This document shows, piece by piece, positions 27,132 through 35,372 of a DNA stretch of 64,000 bases. The position numbers and the translations under genes are program-made. The notes beneath the pieces were generated by a model that worked only from the letters and a program-made list of their open reading frames with translations, was not told the DNA's origin and did no database searches. Source of the stretch: Lachnospiraceae bacterium (GTDB taxonomy: Bacteria; Bacillota; Clostridia; Lachnospirales; Lachnospiraceae); the NCBI GenBank assembly GCA_017446045.1, contig JAFSRP010000010.1, forward strand, positions 1-64,000, given 5' to 3'. Position 1 is the first letter of the stretch, and each line of letters opens with the position of its first letter.

Positions 27132-27182
27132 TCTTCCGCAAATAAAAATCAAATAGACACAAATATCAGGCCGCGTCTTTAC

Positions 27183-27211
27183 AAGCTACCACCATTTCCC
27201 TGCAAAGTCAA
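27183..27211 (-). promoter_or_regulatory. Probable promoter of the E1 alpha/beta operon
   Basis: Minus-strand TTGACT (27211-27206), 17 bp, TAGCTT (27188-27183), giving a leader of about 45 nt before ATG 27131. Confidence 0.55.
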
Positions 27212-27293
27212 GTTAAGCGGCGGCAGTCGCGGTCGAAATAATATTTCTTTTATACTTAATTAATAAATAGGTTTCCGTGGGCACCGGACAGCA

Positions 27294-27782
27294 TCAGTAG
27301 CCGAATGTTCCCTGCAGGGATTCATCATCGGCGATCCAGTCCCTGACCTCGATCACCCGGTAAGATATGTCATCATCGCGGACGATCACCCGCTCGATAC
27401 CGGCGTTGATCACCATGCGTTTGCACATGGAACAGCAGCAGGCGTTGCTGACATACGCACCTGTATCCACTTCCCTGCCGGACAGATACAGTGTAGCTCC
27501 GATCATCTTATCCCGGGAAGCGCTGATAATGGCATTGGCTTCCGCATGCACACTGCGGCACAGCTCATAACGCTCTCCCCGCGGGATCTGCATTTTCTGA
27601 CGGACGCAGATCCCCAGATCAGAGCAGTTCTTCCTGCCCCGCGGTGCGCCCACATAACCGGTCGAGATCACCTCATCATTTTTAACAATGACTGCTCCGA
27701 AATTGCGACGAAGACAGGTGCCCCTTTTGGAAACAACATCCGCGAGATCCAGATAATAATTGGTCTTATCCCTTCGTTCCAT
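27294..27782 (-). CDS. Cytidine/deoxycytidylate deaminase family protein (ComEB/dCMP deaminase-like)
   Basis: 162 residues from ATG 27782. Zinc-site motifs are HAEANAI and CCCSMCKRM, with the N-terminal NFGAVIVKNDEVISTGYVGAPRG typical of dCMP deaminases. It would convert dCMP to dUMP for dTMP synthesis, fitting the dUTPase elsewhere in the window. In the usual P-C-x-x-C motif the proline is replaced by Cys. The leader appears very short: a TATACT box lies 11 nt before the ATG and there is no SD at correct distance. Confidence 0.85.
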   Translation of the reverse strand: MERRDKTNYYLDLADVVSKRGTCLRRNFGAVIVKNDEVISTGYVGAPRGRKNCSDLGICVRQKMQIPRGERYELCRSVHAEANAIISASRDKMIGATLYLSGREVDTGAYVSNACCCSMCKRMVINAGIERVIVRDDDISYRVIEVRDWIADDESLQGTFGY

Positions 27783-27983
27783 GGTGCATGTCGAGTATAC
27801 TGTCCCGACCCTCCTTCTGATAAGTATACCATACTTGACGAAGAAAATGAATGCCGTAAAAAAGCTTGGGAAATGATGGAAAACCGGTCGAAGGAATCGC
27901 TTTTGTGTGGTATACTGAAATTGCAATGAATGCGGCGTTTAAGGATGCCCATTTATCAGCTTTTAATGAAGGGAAGTGTATGT

Positions 27984-28517
27984 ATGAAGTTCAATATCAC
28001 CGGACGCAATATCAACGTCAGCGATAAGACCGAGGAGCAGATCATCAAAAAACTGGGCAAACTCGGGAAGTTCTTCAAGGAGGACACCGTCGCAAATGTC
28101 ACATTGTCCAGACAGAAGGATACCTACACCATAGAGGTCACTATCCCGATCAAGGGTTCCATTATCCGGGCGGAAGAAAAATCCGACGATCTGTATGTTT
28201 CCATTGACCTGGTCGAAGAGGTACTGGAGCGTCAGATCCGCCGTCACCGCACCAAGCTGATCGATAAGACGCAGAATGCGGAGTCTTTCTCCTCTCTCTT
28301 CTATGATGATGAGGAGTCTGTGGACGACGAGGCCGAGATCCGTATTGAAAAGATCAAGAAGTTTGATTTTAAACCCATGTCCCCCGAAGAGGCCTGCCTC
28401 CAAATGGATCTTCTGGGTCACAACTTCTTTGTTTTCAAGGATTCCGAAACAGACGAGACCTGTGTCGTGTATAAGAGAAAGAACGGCACCTACGGTCTGA
28501 TCGAGCCGGAAGGCTGA
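27984..28517 (+). CDS. hpf: Ribosome hibernation-promoting factor, long form
   Basis: 177 residues from ATG 27984, chosen because a GAAGGGAAG SD precedes it by 7 nt. The N-terminal S30AE domain (FNITGRNINVSDK...) occupies about 1-100; the C-terminal dimerisation domain (KRFKPM-like KKFDFKPMSPEEACLQMDLLGHNFFVF) marks the long Hpf that forms 100S ribosome dimers in Firmicutes. A TATACT -10 at 27912-27917 suggests its own promoter. Confidence 0.95.
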   Translation: MKFNITGRNINVSDKTEEQIIKKLGKLGKFFKEDTVANVTLSRQKDTYTIEVTIPIKGSIIRAEEKSDDLYVSIDLVEEVLERQIRRHRTKLIDKTQNAESFSSLFYDDEESVDDEAEIRIEKIKKFDFKPMSPEEACLQMDLLGHNFFVFKDSETDETCVVYKRKNGTYGLIEPEG

Positions 28518-28541
28518 TCACACACATCCCACCAAATATTT

Positions 28542-28575
28542 CAGGCGGCTCCGGTGAGCCGCCTGTTTCTTTTCT
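28542..28575. terminator. Terminator after hpf
   Basis: Perfect 10-bp arms CAGGCGGCTC/GAGCCGCCTG with loop CGGT and a T-rich run. The convergent ATPase gene ends 3 bp beyond, so it may also help end that transcript. Confidence 0.85.
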
Positions 28576-28577
28576 TA

Positions 28578-29807
28578 TCATCCCTGCGCCAAAAAATCAG
28601 GCAGCGGGTAATTGATTATGCCGCCTTTATTGATCCTCGTTTCACGGTCCATGGTAAGGACCATCTTAAAGTAATTATCACGGATCCTGGTCAATGGCCC
28701 AAACTCACGCTTGACCGCTTCCTTCTCTTCCACTGAGGCACAGCAATTGAGGTAGGTCCTGTCTTCGCCCTTGACCGCCATGAAATCGATCTGGCTCGGT
28801 CCCTGTTTGCCGACATAGACCGAGAATCCACGGACCAGCATCTCCATCAAAAGCGCACTTTCAAGTGCCGCCTCTTCACCGGCTCCTTCATCACCCATCA
28901 CAGCGTTTCTCATGGCAAGATCGCAGATATAATACTTCTCCTGGGTCTCCAGTTCACGGTCTGCCTTAATATCAAAGCGCGGTACCTTATGCAGGAGGAA
29001 TGCTCCCGTCAGAGCATCCAGGAAAGAGTATACCGTGTCCACAGAGATCGTGATGCCCTGCTCCTTTACATGGTCCCTGACAGCTTTGGGAGAAAACGTC
29101 TCCCCGATATGGCTCAGGATAAACTCCATGATCTTGTCAATATGGGATACATCCCTTAGCTTATTGCACTGCACCACGTCCTTTAACAGGATCGCGCTGT
29201 AAAGGTTGCTGAGATAATCTTTGCCTGATTGTCCCTCTTTGAGAGCATACACTCCCGGCATGCCGCCGCGCTGCAGATACTCCCGGAACAACTCCTCCCG
29301 GCTCAGCAATTCTACACCTTCCTCTTCGTGATGACCCGTTTCGTTGGCGGTGATCTCCAGGAATTCGCTGAAATTCAGGGGATATACATCGATCTTAACA
29401 TATCTGTATCCAAGAGCGGATGCGAAATCCGGCTGGAATACACTGCTGTTGGAGGCGCTTACGAACAGCTCGCAGTCGAAAAGATTCATCAGTTCCGCAG
29501 CTACCTGGGGCCAGTTTGCGATATTCTGCACTTCATCAAGGAAAATATAGCAGCGGCCTGTTGCCTGGTGAATAAACTCACTGAGCATATCCCTCAGGTT
29601 TTCCGTCTTTGTGAAATAGGTATAGATCATTCCCTCGAAATTAAGGTAGATGATATTTTCATCCGGAATACCGCCTTCCCTGAGTTCCTCGATAAACTGC
29701 CGGATCAGCGTGGTCTTTCCGCAGCGACGGACACCGGTAATGATCTTGACCACATCCCTGCCGGTATACATTTCCAGTTTTTTCAGATATAAATCGCGTC
29801 TGATCAT
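28578..29807 (-). CDS. AAA-type ATPase with DUF4143 C-terminal domain
   Basis: 409 residues from ATG 29807 (AGGGGG SD). Walker A ITGVRRCGKTT (23-33), Walker B YIFLDEVQN (87-95) and SASNSSVF sensor mark the AAA_14 fold; the second half is the DUF4143 domain (winged-helix plus nuclease-like region, LFREYLQRGGMPGV). Proteins of this type are common in gut Clostridia, often in many copies, and have no settled function. No neighbour forms an obvious pair with it. Confidence 0.9.
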   Translation of the reverse strand: MIRRDLYLKKLEMYTGRDVVKIITGVRRCGKTTLIRQFIEELREGGIPDENIIYLNFEGMIYTYFTKTENLRDMLSEFIHQATGRCYIFLDEVQNIANWPQVAAELMNLFDCELFVSASNSSVFQPDFASALGYRYVKIDVYPLNFSEFLEITANETGHHEEEGVELLSREELFREYLQRGGMPGVYALKEGQSGKDYLSNLYSAILLKDVVQCNKLRDVSHIDKIMEFILSHIGETFSPKAVRDHVKEQGITISVDTVYSFLDALTGAFLLHKVPRFDIKADRELETQEKYYICDLAMRNAVMGDEGAGEEAALESALLMEMLVRGFSVYVGKQGPSQIDFMAVKGEDRTYLNCCASVEEKEAVKREFGPLTRIRDNYFKMVLTMDRETRINKGGIINYPLPDFLAQG

Positions 29808-29823
29808 AATTACCCCCTCAGAT

Positions 29824-30879
29824 CTATTTAAAACTATAGTATACGGTGTTAGGTGTGAGCTGTACGCCCCGGCAGGCCGCCAGTTCCGAAACAGTGACCA
29901 GCTGGAAGCCCTGCCCCACAAGGGTGGGAACGATCGTTTCCGTTGCCGCAGCTGTAGCGTCATAGAGCTCATGCATCAAGACGATGTCTCCGTCATGCAC
30001 GTGCCCGACGACTGCGTTGATGGTCGACTGGGCGTTCCTGGTCTTCCAGTCAAGAGTATCTATATTCCAGAGAATGATCGGCATGTTTACATTCTGCAGC
30101 ACGGTACTGTTTTTGTTTCCGCCCGGAAGCCTCATGATCGTCGGCCTCACACCCGCGACCTGCTCGATGATGTCGTTGCAGGCTGCAACCTGTTTCCGGA
30201 TCGTCGCTGCATCGGCTTTGTTGAGATACGTATGGCTGTAGGTGTGGTTTGCAAGCTCGTGTCCTTCCGCAACCATCCTTTGTACCTCGGAAGCACGGGA
30301 CGGCACACGGTCACCGACCATAAAAAACGTGGCTCTCTGACCATACCGGGCAAAAACATCCATGATCCTGTTTCCCGCCGCCGTCTGGGGACCGTCGTCA
30401 TAGGTCAGGGCGACCATCGGCTTAGTGATATCGATCATGCGCCCGTTGCTCATCACAAGGTTTGGATCACCGTCAACTCCGGTCGATGCCGACACAGGCG
30501 GTACTGCCGCTTCAACAGGCGATATTTCTTCTGCCGCGGTATCCTGCACCGGCTGCTGAGCATCTGCAGGCTGCGGTTCCGCAACGGGAACAGGCACAGA
30601 TTCTGCCTGAACAGGAGTTTCCGCCGCGGATGTGTCCTGTGCGGATGCAGTTCCGCCGGAATATGTCACCACACCGTGCATATCAGAAGCAGAAGACTTA
30701 TGCGGTGTAACACCGGGCGCATAGATCACACCGGGCGTGCCGGATGCCTCTGACCCGACCCCCGTGGGAAGATCTCCCGAAGAGGAGTACACTGCATAAT
30801 CAGCCAGTGCCTGCATAGATAACAAAGCACTGATCGCTGCAGCCGCGGTCACCAACCTGATCATTTTCTTAAAGCTCAT
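29824..30879 (-). CDS. Secreted polysaccharide deacetylase (NodB/PgdA type)
   Basis: 351 residues. Signal peptide (1-26, AQALA-like cleavage), a Ser/Ala/Pro-rich linker to about 140, then a complete NodB domain: TYDDGP (159-164), metal-binding HTYSH (212-216), RLPGG (250-254), DTLDW (274-278) and LMHEL (301-305). The family removes acetyl groups from N-acetylglucosamine, usually in peptidoglycan, which gives lysozyme resistance. Overlaps maf by 11 bp, so the two are co-transcribed. Confidence 0.92.
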   Translation of the reverse strand: MSFKKMIRLVTAAAAISALLSMQALADYAVYSSSGDLPTGVGSEASGTPGVIYAPGVTPHKSSASDMHGVVTYSGGTASAQDTSAAETPVQAESVPVPVAEPQPADAQQPVQDTAAEEISPVEAAVPPVSASTGVDGDPNLVMSNGRMIDITKPMVALTYDDGPQTAAGNRIMDVFARYGQRATFFMVGDRVPSRASEVQRMVAEGHELANHTYSHTYLNKADAATIRKQVAACNDIIEQVAGVRPTIMRLPGGNKNSTVLQNVNMPIILWNIDTLDWKTRNAQSTINAVVGHVHDGDIVLMHELYDATAAATETIVPTLVGQGFQLVTVSELAACRGVQLTPNTVYYSFK

Positions 30880-31483
30880 ATTCTTTCAGCCTCCTGTATA
30901 TCTCACCGATAGGAAACCCCATCACCGTGTAATAATCGCCTTCGATCCCTTTCACCAGGAGGGCACCTTCCTCCTGGATGCCATAAGCGCCCGCTTTGTC
31001 CATCGGTTCACCGCTCTCTACATAGGCATCGATTTCAGTATCATCCAATTCATAAAAGCTTACACCCGTGGAGGAGGTAAAATGTATGCATCCTTCACGG
31101 ACATCACCGGCCGGTTTTCTCCAGAGGATCGTAACACCGGTGCGGACCTCATGAGTCCGTCCGCTCAAAGCGCGCAGCATTCGTTTTGCGTCTTCAGCAT
31201 CCTTAGGTTTCCCAAAGATCACGCCGTCGAGGAGGACGATGGTATCGGACCCGATCACGATCAGATCTTCTTCCGTGTGCCGCTGAAAGATCCCGGCAGC
31301 CTTGATCCCCGACAGATACTCCGCAGTGTCACCGGGAGAGATCTCCGGCGGTACTGACTCCGGAGCGTCCCACACTTCTGACACGAATGGCCGCTGAAGG
31401 CGCTGCATCAGCTCCCGGCGTCTTGGAGAAGCAGACGCAAGAATCAGTAATCCGGACGCTTTATCATCATTGAGCAAATCCAT
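30869..31483 (-). CDS. maf: Maf family nucleotide pyrophosphatase
   Basis: 204 residues. N-terminal ILASASPRRRELM and the VIGSDTIVLLDG catalytic region identify Maf, which hydrolyses non-canonical or modified nucleoside triphosphates (dTTP/UTP, m5UTP, pseudo-UTP). SD AAGGAAG lies 8 nt before the ATG. First of a two-gene unit with the deacetylase. Confidence 0.94.
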   Translation of the reverse strand: MDLLNDDKASGLLILASASPRRRELMQRLQRPFVSEVWDAPESVPPEISPGDTAEYLSGIKAAGIFQRHTEEDLIVIGSDTIVLLDGVIFGKPKDAEDAKRMLRALSGRTHEVRTGVTILWRKPAGDVREGCIHFTSSTGVSFYELDDTEIDAYVESGEPMDKAGAYGIQEEGALLVKGIEGDYYTVMGFPIGEIYRRLKEYEL

Positions 31484-31509
31484 ATCATAAACTTCCTTTT
31501 GTTCTAATC

Positions 31510-31578
31510 GAATAAAAACTGTTTTTGAATTTTATATTCGACATACTCTAAATATTATAGTTCTATTATTACAGAACT
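31510..31578. promoter_or_regulatory. AT-rich spacer with two inverted repeats between maf and the HTH pair
   Basis: TCGAATAAAA and TTTTATATTCGA form one imperfect inverted repeat (about 31507-31542). AGTTCT-N8-AGAACT (31559-31578) forms a perfect one. Both lie between the divergent maf and HTH genes, where an operator would be expected. Confidence 0.4.
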
Positions 31579-31662
31579 GCAATACTGACTTTTTCAAAAT
31601 CATTACTTTATCGTCTGTCCGGCATTAATATATGCAACAAAAACACAAGTTAAAAATCGCAC

Positions 31663-31691
31663 TGTACATACTTGCGGATATATTGTATAAT
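31663..31691 (+). promoter_or_regulatory. Promoter of the tandem HTH genes
   Basis: TGTACA (31663-31668), 17 bp, consensus TATAAT (31686-31691). Confidence 0.6.
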
Positions 31692-31761
31692 TGTTGAATG
31701 GCTTTACTTGACATCACTTCTAATTCGGGCAGGCTGTCGACTGCTGAAATTCCGCAGATTC

Positions 31762-32022
31762 ATGATTAAAGCTGAGAAACTGTGGAATTGCATACAGGAG
31801 AATGATTTTTCTCTTTACTATCTCACCAATAAATGTGGGGTCAGTTCAAGCACGATCAGAACTTTGCGTGCGGATGGTTATGTCCGAACTGTCACGATCG
31901 ACAGGATCTGTACCGTGCTTCAAAAAGAACCGGATGACCTTTTCGAAATAGTCGAGGTTCCGAACGATGCAATATCAAAAATTATTTCGTCTGCTAGAAA
32001 AAAGAGGAATTGCCCCTTCTGA
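31762..32022 (+). CDS. Small Cro/CI-type HTH protein 1
   Basis: 86 residues if started at ATG 31762. The core (YYLTNKCGVSSSTIRTLRADG...TIDRICTVLQKEPDDLFEIV) is a compact XRE helix-turn-helix of the YozG kind, with no other domain. No clear SD. It overlaps the next gene by 56 bp, and the two are related in layout, suggesting a duplicated regulator pair acting as a heterodimer or as repressor and antirepressor; this is inference. Confidence 0.7.
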   Translation: MIKAEKLWNCIQENDFSLYYLTNKCGVSSSTIRTLRADGYVRTVTIDRICTVLQKEPDDLFEIVEVPNDAISKIISSARKKRNCPF

Positions 32023-32200
32023 CCTGGTCAGGTACGATATAATTTCTGCTGCTACTTATATGCGACTCCGGAATAATCAGACTGTCTCTATGTATACGCT
32101 GGAACTGCTCTGCCGGGTGTTGAACTGCAAACTCTCGGATATCGTAACTACGGATCCCGATCCCGAAGATGAGGAGATTCCATCATACGACATATATTAA
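31967..32200 (+). CDS. Small Cro/CI-type HTH protein 2
   Basis: 77 residues. XRE-type HTH: LFRLLEKRGIAPSDLVRYDIISAATYMRLR followed by TLELLCRVLNCKLSDIV and an acidic C-terminal tail. Out of frame with the first HTH gene and overlapping its last 56 bp, so translation is probably coupled. Target unknown. Confidence 0.75.
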   Translation: MQYQKLFRLLEKRGIAPSDLVRYDIISAATYMRLRNNQTVSMYTLELLCRVLNCKLSDIVTTDPDPEDEEIPSYDIY

Positions 32201-32228
32201 TAAAACACGGCTCTGCAGCCGTGTTTTA
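32201..32228. terminator. Bidirectional terminator between the HTH pair and the phosphatase gene
   Basis: AAAACACGGCT / AGCCGTGTTTT arms of 11 bp with a 4-nt loop; T-runs both ways. Confidence 0.9.
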
Positions 32229-32265
32229 TCAGTATCCGAATGAATATCTGTCCGGATATATAATA

Positions 32266-32940
32266 TTATGAAAGAACAATGATCTCCGCCACTCTTTCCG
32301 GCGTTTCCGCCAGATGATCCGCTCCGGCTGAACGGAGCTCGTCTTCCGTCCCGTAACCATACGTGACGCCCAGCGTCTGCAGTCCGAATTGACGCGCAGC
32401 ACGGATATCTCCGCCCCGGTCACCGACCATGACAGCATTTTCCGGATCAAGGATCCCGTTGGTTCGCAGCACATACCGGATCACTTCTTCCTTAGTCGCC
32501 CTGGATGCCGGATCATCCACTGGTGAGGATCGGTCCTGATTGATGCCTGCAATAAAACAGAAATAATCAGCCAGTCCAAAATGCTCAAGCACACGGATCG
32601 CCATATGTTCCGGCTTGGCGGTCGCGACCATCAGCTTTTTGCCGTGGGCGTTCAACACCTGCAGCATCTCTTCGATGCCGTTATACGGCCGGTTTTCATA
32701 CAGCCCCCTGGAGTCATAATATTCGCGGAACAGACGCAGACCTTCATCTGCCTGCGTATCGTCCATCCCATAAAAGGTCTGAAGTGACCAGGTGACCGGA
32801 GGCCCTATGCAATTTCGGAAGGTCTCAGGCCGCGGCTCGATCTCCATGTGCCGCAGGGCATACCTGAACGCATTGATTATGCCCTCATAGGAGTCTGTGA
32901 GGGTACCGTCCAGGTCAAACAGAATATAACGCTTATCCAT
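32266..32940 (-). CDS. HAD-family phosphatase (phosphoglycolate phosphatase-like)
   Basis: 224 residues. HAD motif I FDLDGTLTDS (8-17), motif II VATAKP, motif III Lys in TKEEVI and motif IV VMVGDRGGD are all present with a C1-type helical cap, as in Gph/PpaX proteins. It probably dephosphorylates a small phosphorylated metabolite such as 2-phosphoglycolate; exact substrate unproven. Stands alone between its promoter and a terminator. Confidence 0.88.
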   Translation of the reverse strand: MDKRYILFDLDGTLTDSYEGIINAFRYALRHMEIEPRPETFRNCIGPPVTWSLQTFYGMDDTQADEGLRLFREYYDSRGLYENRPYNGIEEMLQVLNAHGKKLMVATAKPEHMAIRVLEHFGLADYFCFIAGINQDRSSPVDDPASRATKEEVIRYVLRTNGILDPENAVMVGDRGGDIRAARQFGLQTLGVTYGYGTEDELRSAGADHLAETPERVAEIIVLS

Positions 32941-32983
32941 AATGCTCTTCGATCGCTCCCTGTGTGGATAAATCAGTTAATTC

Positions 32984-33012
32984 ATCATATCACTCTTTTT
33001 CTTTTTTTTCAA
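32984..33012 (-). promoter_or_regulatory. Promoter of the HAD phosphatase gene
   Basis: Minus-strand TTGAAA (33012-33007), 17-bp A-rich spacer, TATGAT (32989-32984), about 45 bp before the ATG. Confidence 0.6.
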
Positions 33013-33116
33013 GAAAATGGACAGTTTTTGCCCCTGATACGGTATATAAGTCCCACTTTCTATATAAAAATGGCCCTTACAGAGGGTTTTTTGATACACT
33101 TTCAGAAAAAACCAAT

Positions 33117-33141
33117 AAAAAAAGATCCTGTTGACAAGATC
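33117..33141 (-). terminator. Terminator of the DMT transporter gene
   Basis: Minus-strand GATCTTG-TCAA-CAGGATC hairpin (one U-G pair) followed by seven U residues, about 45 bp past the stop. Confidence 0.75.
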
Positions 33142-33183
33142 CGATATATACTCAGGAAAACAGTCGCTTTGTCAATACAGTAC

Positions 33184-34122
33184 TCAGCCTGCTGACAGTT
33201 TTGCTAAACATTTTGGTGAATGCGTACCGGAACGTTTTTCCATCAGCATAGCCCCACTGATGATCAGCACAGCACCCGCTGCTTCTGAAATGCCAAAAGT
33301 TTCATGGAGGAGCACCGCTGAAAAGACAACTGCAGACAGCGGCTCCAAATATCCGACGATCGAAACGGTCCGCACCGGCAGCACACTGACAGAGGAAAAA
33401 TAAAGGTAGCATCCGACACCGGTATTTACCAGACCCAGAACCAGGATCCAGAAACATTCGGAAAGGCTGACCGGAAAGATCGCTGCCGCACTCCCGGCAG
33501 CTCCCGGTCCAACAGGCCGGCTGATGATCCCCATACAGACAAGTACAGTCAGAAACGCGAAAACCATCTGCAGGGTCGACCTTTTGAATCCTTCCACGTC
33601 CGCGGCTTTCCGGCTGCAGATCATCATCACTGCATACATGAATGCCGCACCGATGCCCAGCATCAGTCCCCTGAAAGAAGTTACGGAAAAACCGGGACCT
33701 GCAAGTTTCCTAAGGTTTGTCAGCATCATTCCGGTAATCACAAGAGCAAAACAAATATATGCGCGGGCACTCAGCTTTTCATGAAACACAACCGGAGAAA
33801 GTGCCACTACGATAATAGGTCCGCAATAATAAGCCAGCGAAGCGGTACCGACACCGATCAGCCGGTAAGCCTCAAACAGGAGTATCCAGCTCATGCCGAG
33901 CGCCACACCGGCGCCGGCAGTCATCAGCAGATCACATTTACCCATCGTGCGCAGTCCCAGATGGTGTCCGGTAAACAGAAACAGTATCAAAAGCGCTATG
34001 CTTCCGATCCCTGTGCGGAGCAAAACGATCTGACCGGATGAAAGCGCGATGTGGCTTGCCACGAACCCGTTGGTTCCAAACAGCAGGAGCCCTGTAATAT
34101 ATCGGATACAATTCTTGTTCAT
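33184..34122 (-). CDS. EamA/DMT-family transporter
   Basis: 312 residues, about ten membrane spans in two EamA repeats. The second repeat ends in the usual YLEPLSAVVFSAVLLHE motif. The family exports amino acids, purines and other metabolites or imports sugars; substrate unknown. The LysR-type regulator divergently encoded 113 bp away is its likely controller, a common pairing. Confidence 0.9.
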   Translation of the reverse strand: MNKNCIRYITGLLLFGTNGFVASHIALSSGQIVLLRTGIGSIALLILFLFTGHHLGLRTMGKCDLLMTAGAGVALGMSWILLFEAYRLIGVGTASLAYYCGPIIVVALSPVVFHEKLSARAYICFALVITGMMLTNLRKLAGPGFSVTSFRGLMLGIGAAFMYAVMMICSRKAADVEGFKRSTLQMVFAFLTVLVCMGIISRPVGPGAAGSAAAIFPVSLSECFWILVLGLVNTGVGCYLYFSSVSVLPVRTVSIVGYLEPLSAVVFSAVLLHETFGISEAAGAVLIISGAMLMEKRSGTHSPKCLAKLSAG

Positions 34123-34191
34123 AGGTATTTTCCCTCTGGTTTTGTATAGACATACTCTATCACTTTAAGTATAATTACAAAAACGAATGTT

Positions 34192-34210
34192 TATCATATT
34201 TAACATGATA
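34192..34210. promoter_or_regulatory. LysR-type operator candidate
   Basis: TATCAT-N7-ATGATA, an interrupted 19-bp palindrome matching the T-N11-A rule, between the divergent transporter and LysR genes and about 26 bp before the lysR ATG. Confidence 0.55.
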
Positions 34211-34235
34211 TTTTATCATCTATTAAAAGGAGACT

Positions 34236-35111
34236 ATGGACGTCAATCTGCAGAAATATGAAGCATTGATCAAGACTGTTGAGTATGGCAGTTTTACGAA
34301 GGCGGCAGATGAACTCTCCTATTCCCAGTCCGGTATCAGCCGTATGATCGCGGATCTGGAAAAGGAGTGGGGGATCATATTGCTGGAACGTGACCGCTCC
34401 GGTGTCCGCATCACTTCGGACGGTATGAAGCTGCTGCCGTTTGCCCGGAAACTTTGTGAGAATTACCGGCAGATGCGCGATGAAGTTGATGCATTGAAAG
34501 GGATCCAGTCCGGCTTTATCCGTATCGGCACGATCTCCAGTACGGCGACCCACTGGATCCCCAACATCATAGCCCGGTTTCGCCAGGATTATCCGGACAT
34601 AGACTACGAACTGCTGCCGGGTGACTATACCGAGATCGAAAACTGGATCGAAGAAGGCAGAGTGGACTGCGGTTTCCTAAGCCTGCCGACACGGCCGGAA
34701 TTTGAAACGATCCTCCTGGACCGGGATGAACTGGTCGCAGTGCTCCCTGAAAATCATCCACTGGTTTCCAAATCTTTTGTCCGGGCAGAAGATCTGCTGT
34801 CCGATCCCTTTATGCTGCTTGATAAAGGAAAACGTTCGGAATTCGCCGCTGTCTTCGAGCGTCGGGGCTTACAGCCGGATGTTCGCTACACCACCTGGGA
34901 TGACAATGCTGTACTGTCCATGGTGGAGCATGGACTCGGCATCAGCATTATGTCCAAACTGGTGCTTCGCCGCATGTCCTTCCATGTGGAGATCCGCAGT
35001 CTGGATCCGCCGGAATATCGTGAGCTCGGTCTGGCTTTAAGAAACCGAAAGAGCGTCTCTTCGGCAACACAAAAATTTCTCACTTACCTGTCATACCGCA
35101 ATCAATCCTAA
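34236..35111 (+). CDS. LysR-family transcriptional regulator
   Basis: 291 residues. N-terminal winged HTH (YGSFTKAADELSYSQSGISRMIADLE) and a LysR substrate-binding domain from about 90. AAAAGGAG SD 3 nt before the ATG. It probably controls the divergent DMT transporter; the co-inducer is unknown. Confidence 0.93.
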   Translation: MDVNLQKYEALIKTVEYGSFTKAADELSYSQSGISRMIADLEKEWGIILLERDRSGVRITSDGMKLLPFARKLCENYRQMRDEVDALKGIQSGFIRIGTISSTATHWIPNIIARFRQDYPDIDYELLPGDYTEIENWIEEGRVDCGFLSLPTRPEFETILLDRDELVAVLPENHPLVSKSFVRAEDLLSDPFMLLDKGKRSEFAAVFERRGLQPDVRYTTWDDNAVLSMVEHGLGISIMSKLVLRRMSFHVEIRSLDPPEYRELGLALRNRKSVSSATQKFLTYLSYRNQS

Positions 35112-35142
35112 TGAAAACTGTTCATAGGAAAAAAATTATCAC

Positions 35143-35170
35143 TTGACGAATCCACGGAATATGATATAAT
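35143..35170 (+). promoter_or_regulatory. Promoter of tRNA-Gln
   Basis: TTGACG (35143-35148), 16 bp, TATAAT (35165-35170), 29 bp before the tRNA. Confidence 0.8.
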
Positions 35171-35199
35171 AACTTTCGCACGTCAGATGTGCATCATAA

Positions 35200-35271
35200 A
35201 GCGCTATAGCCAAACGGTAAGGCAGCGGACTCTGACTCCGTCATTTCAAGGTTCGAATCCTTGTAGCGCTG
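35200..35271 (+). tRNA. tRNA-Gln (anticodon CTG)
   Basis: 72 nt. Acceptor AGCGCTA/TAGCGCT with discriminator G; T-loop GGTTCGAATCC. Anticodon loop CTCTGAC gives CTG. No encoded CCA. A single-gene transcription unit with its own promoter and terminator. Confidence 0.95.
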
Positions 35272-35275
35272 TTCC

Positions 35276-35303
35276 ACCTCCCAGAGTTTTGGGAGGTTTT
35301 TTC
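35276..35303 (+). terminator. Terminator of tRNA-Gln
   Basis: ACCTCCC/GGGAGGT stem, 8-nt loop, run of T, starting 4 bp past the tRNA. Confidence 0.9.
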
Positions 35304-35372
35304 ATGTCAGAGTCCTCCTTTTTTATTTCAAAAATCGAATTTTCTCTCCCGGGAAGGTTGATCTTCTTCAGA

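Noticed and set aside
30869..32228. Prophage or plasmid remnant around the two small HTH genes
   Set aside because: No integrase, att-like repeats, or phage genes; neighbours on both sides are ordinary chromosomal genes.
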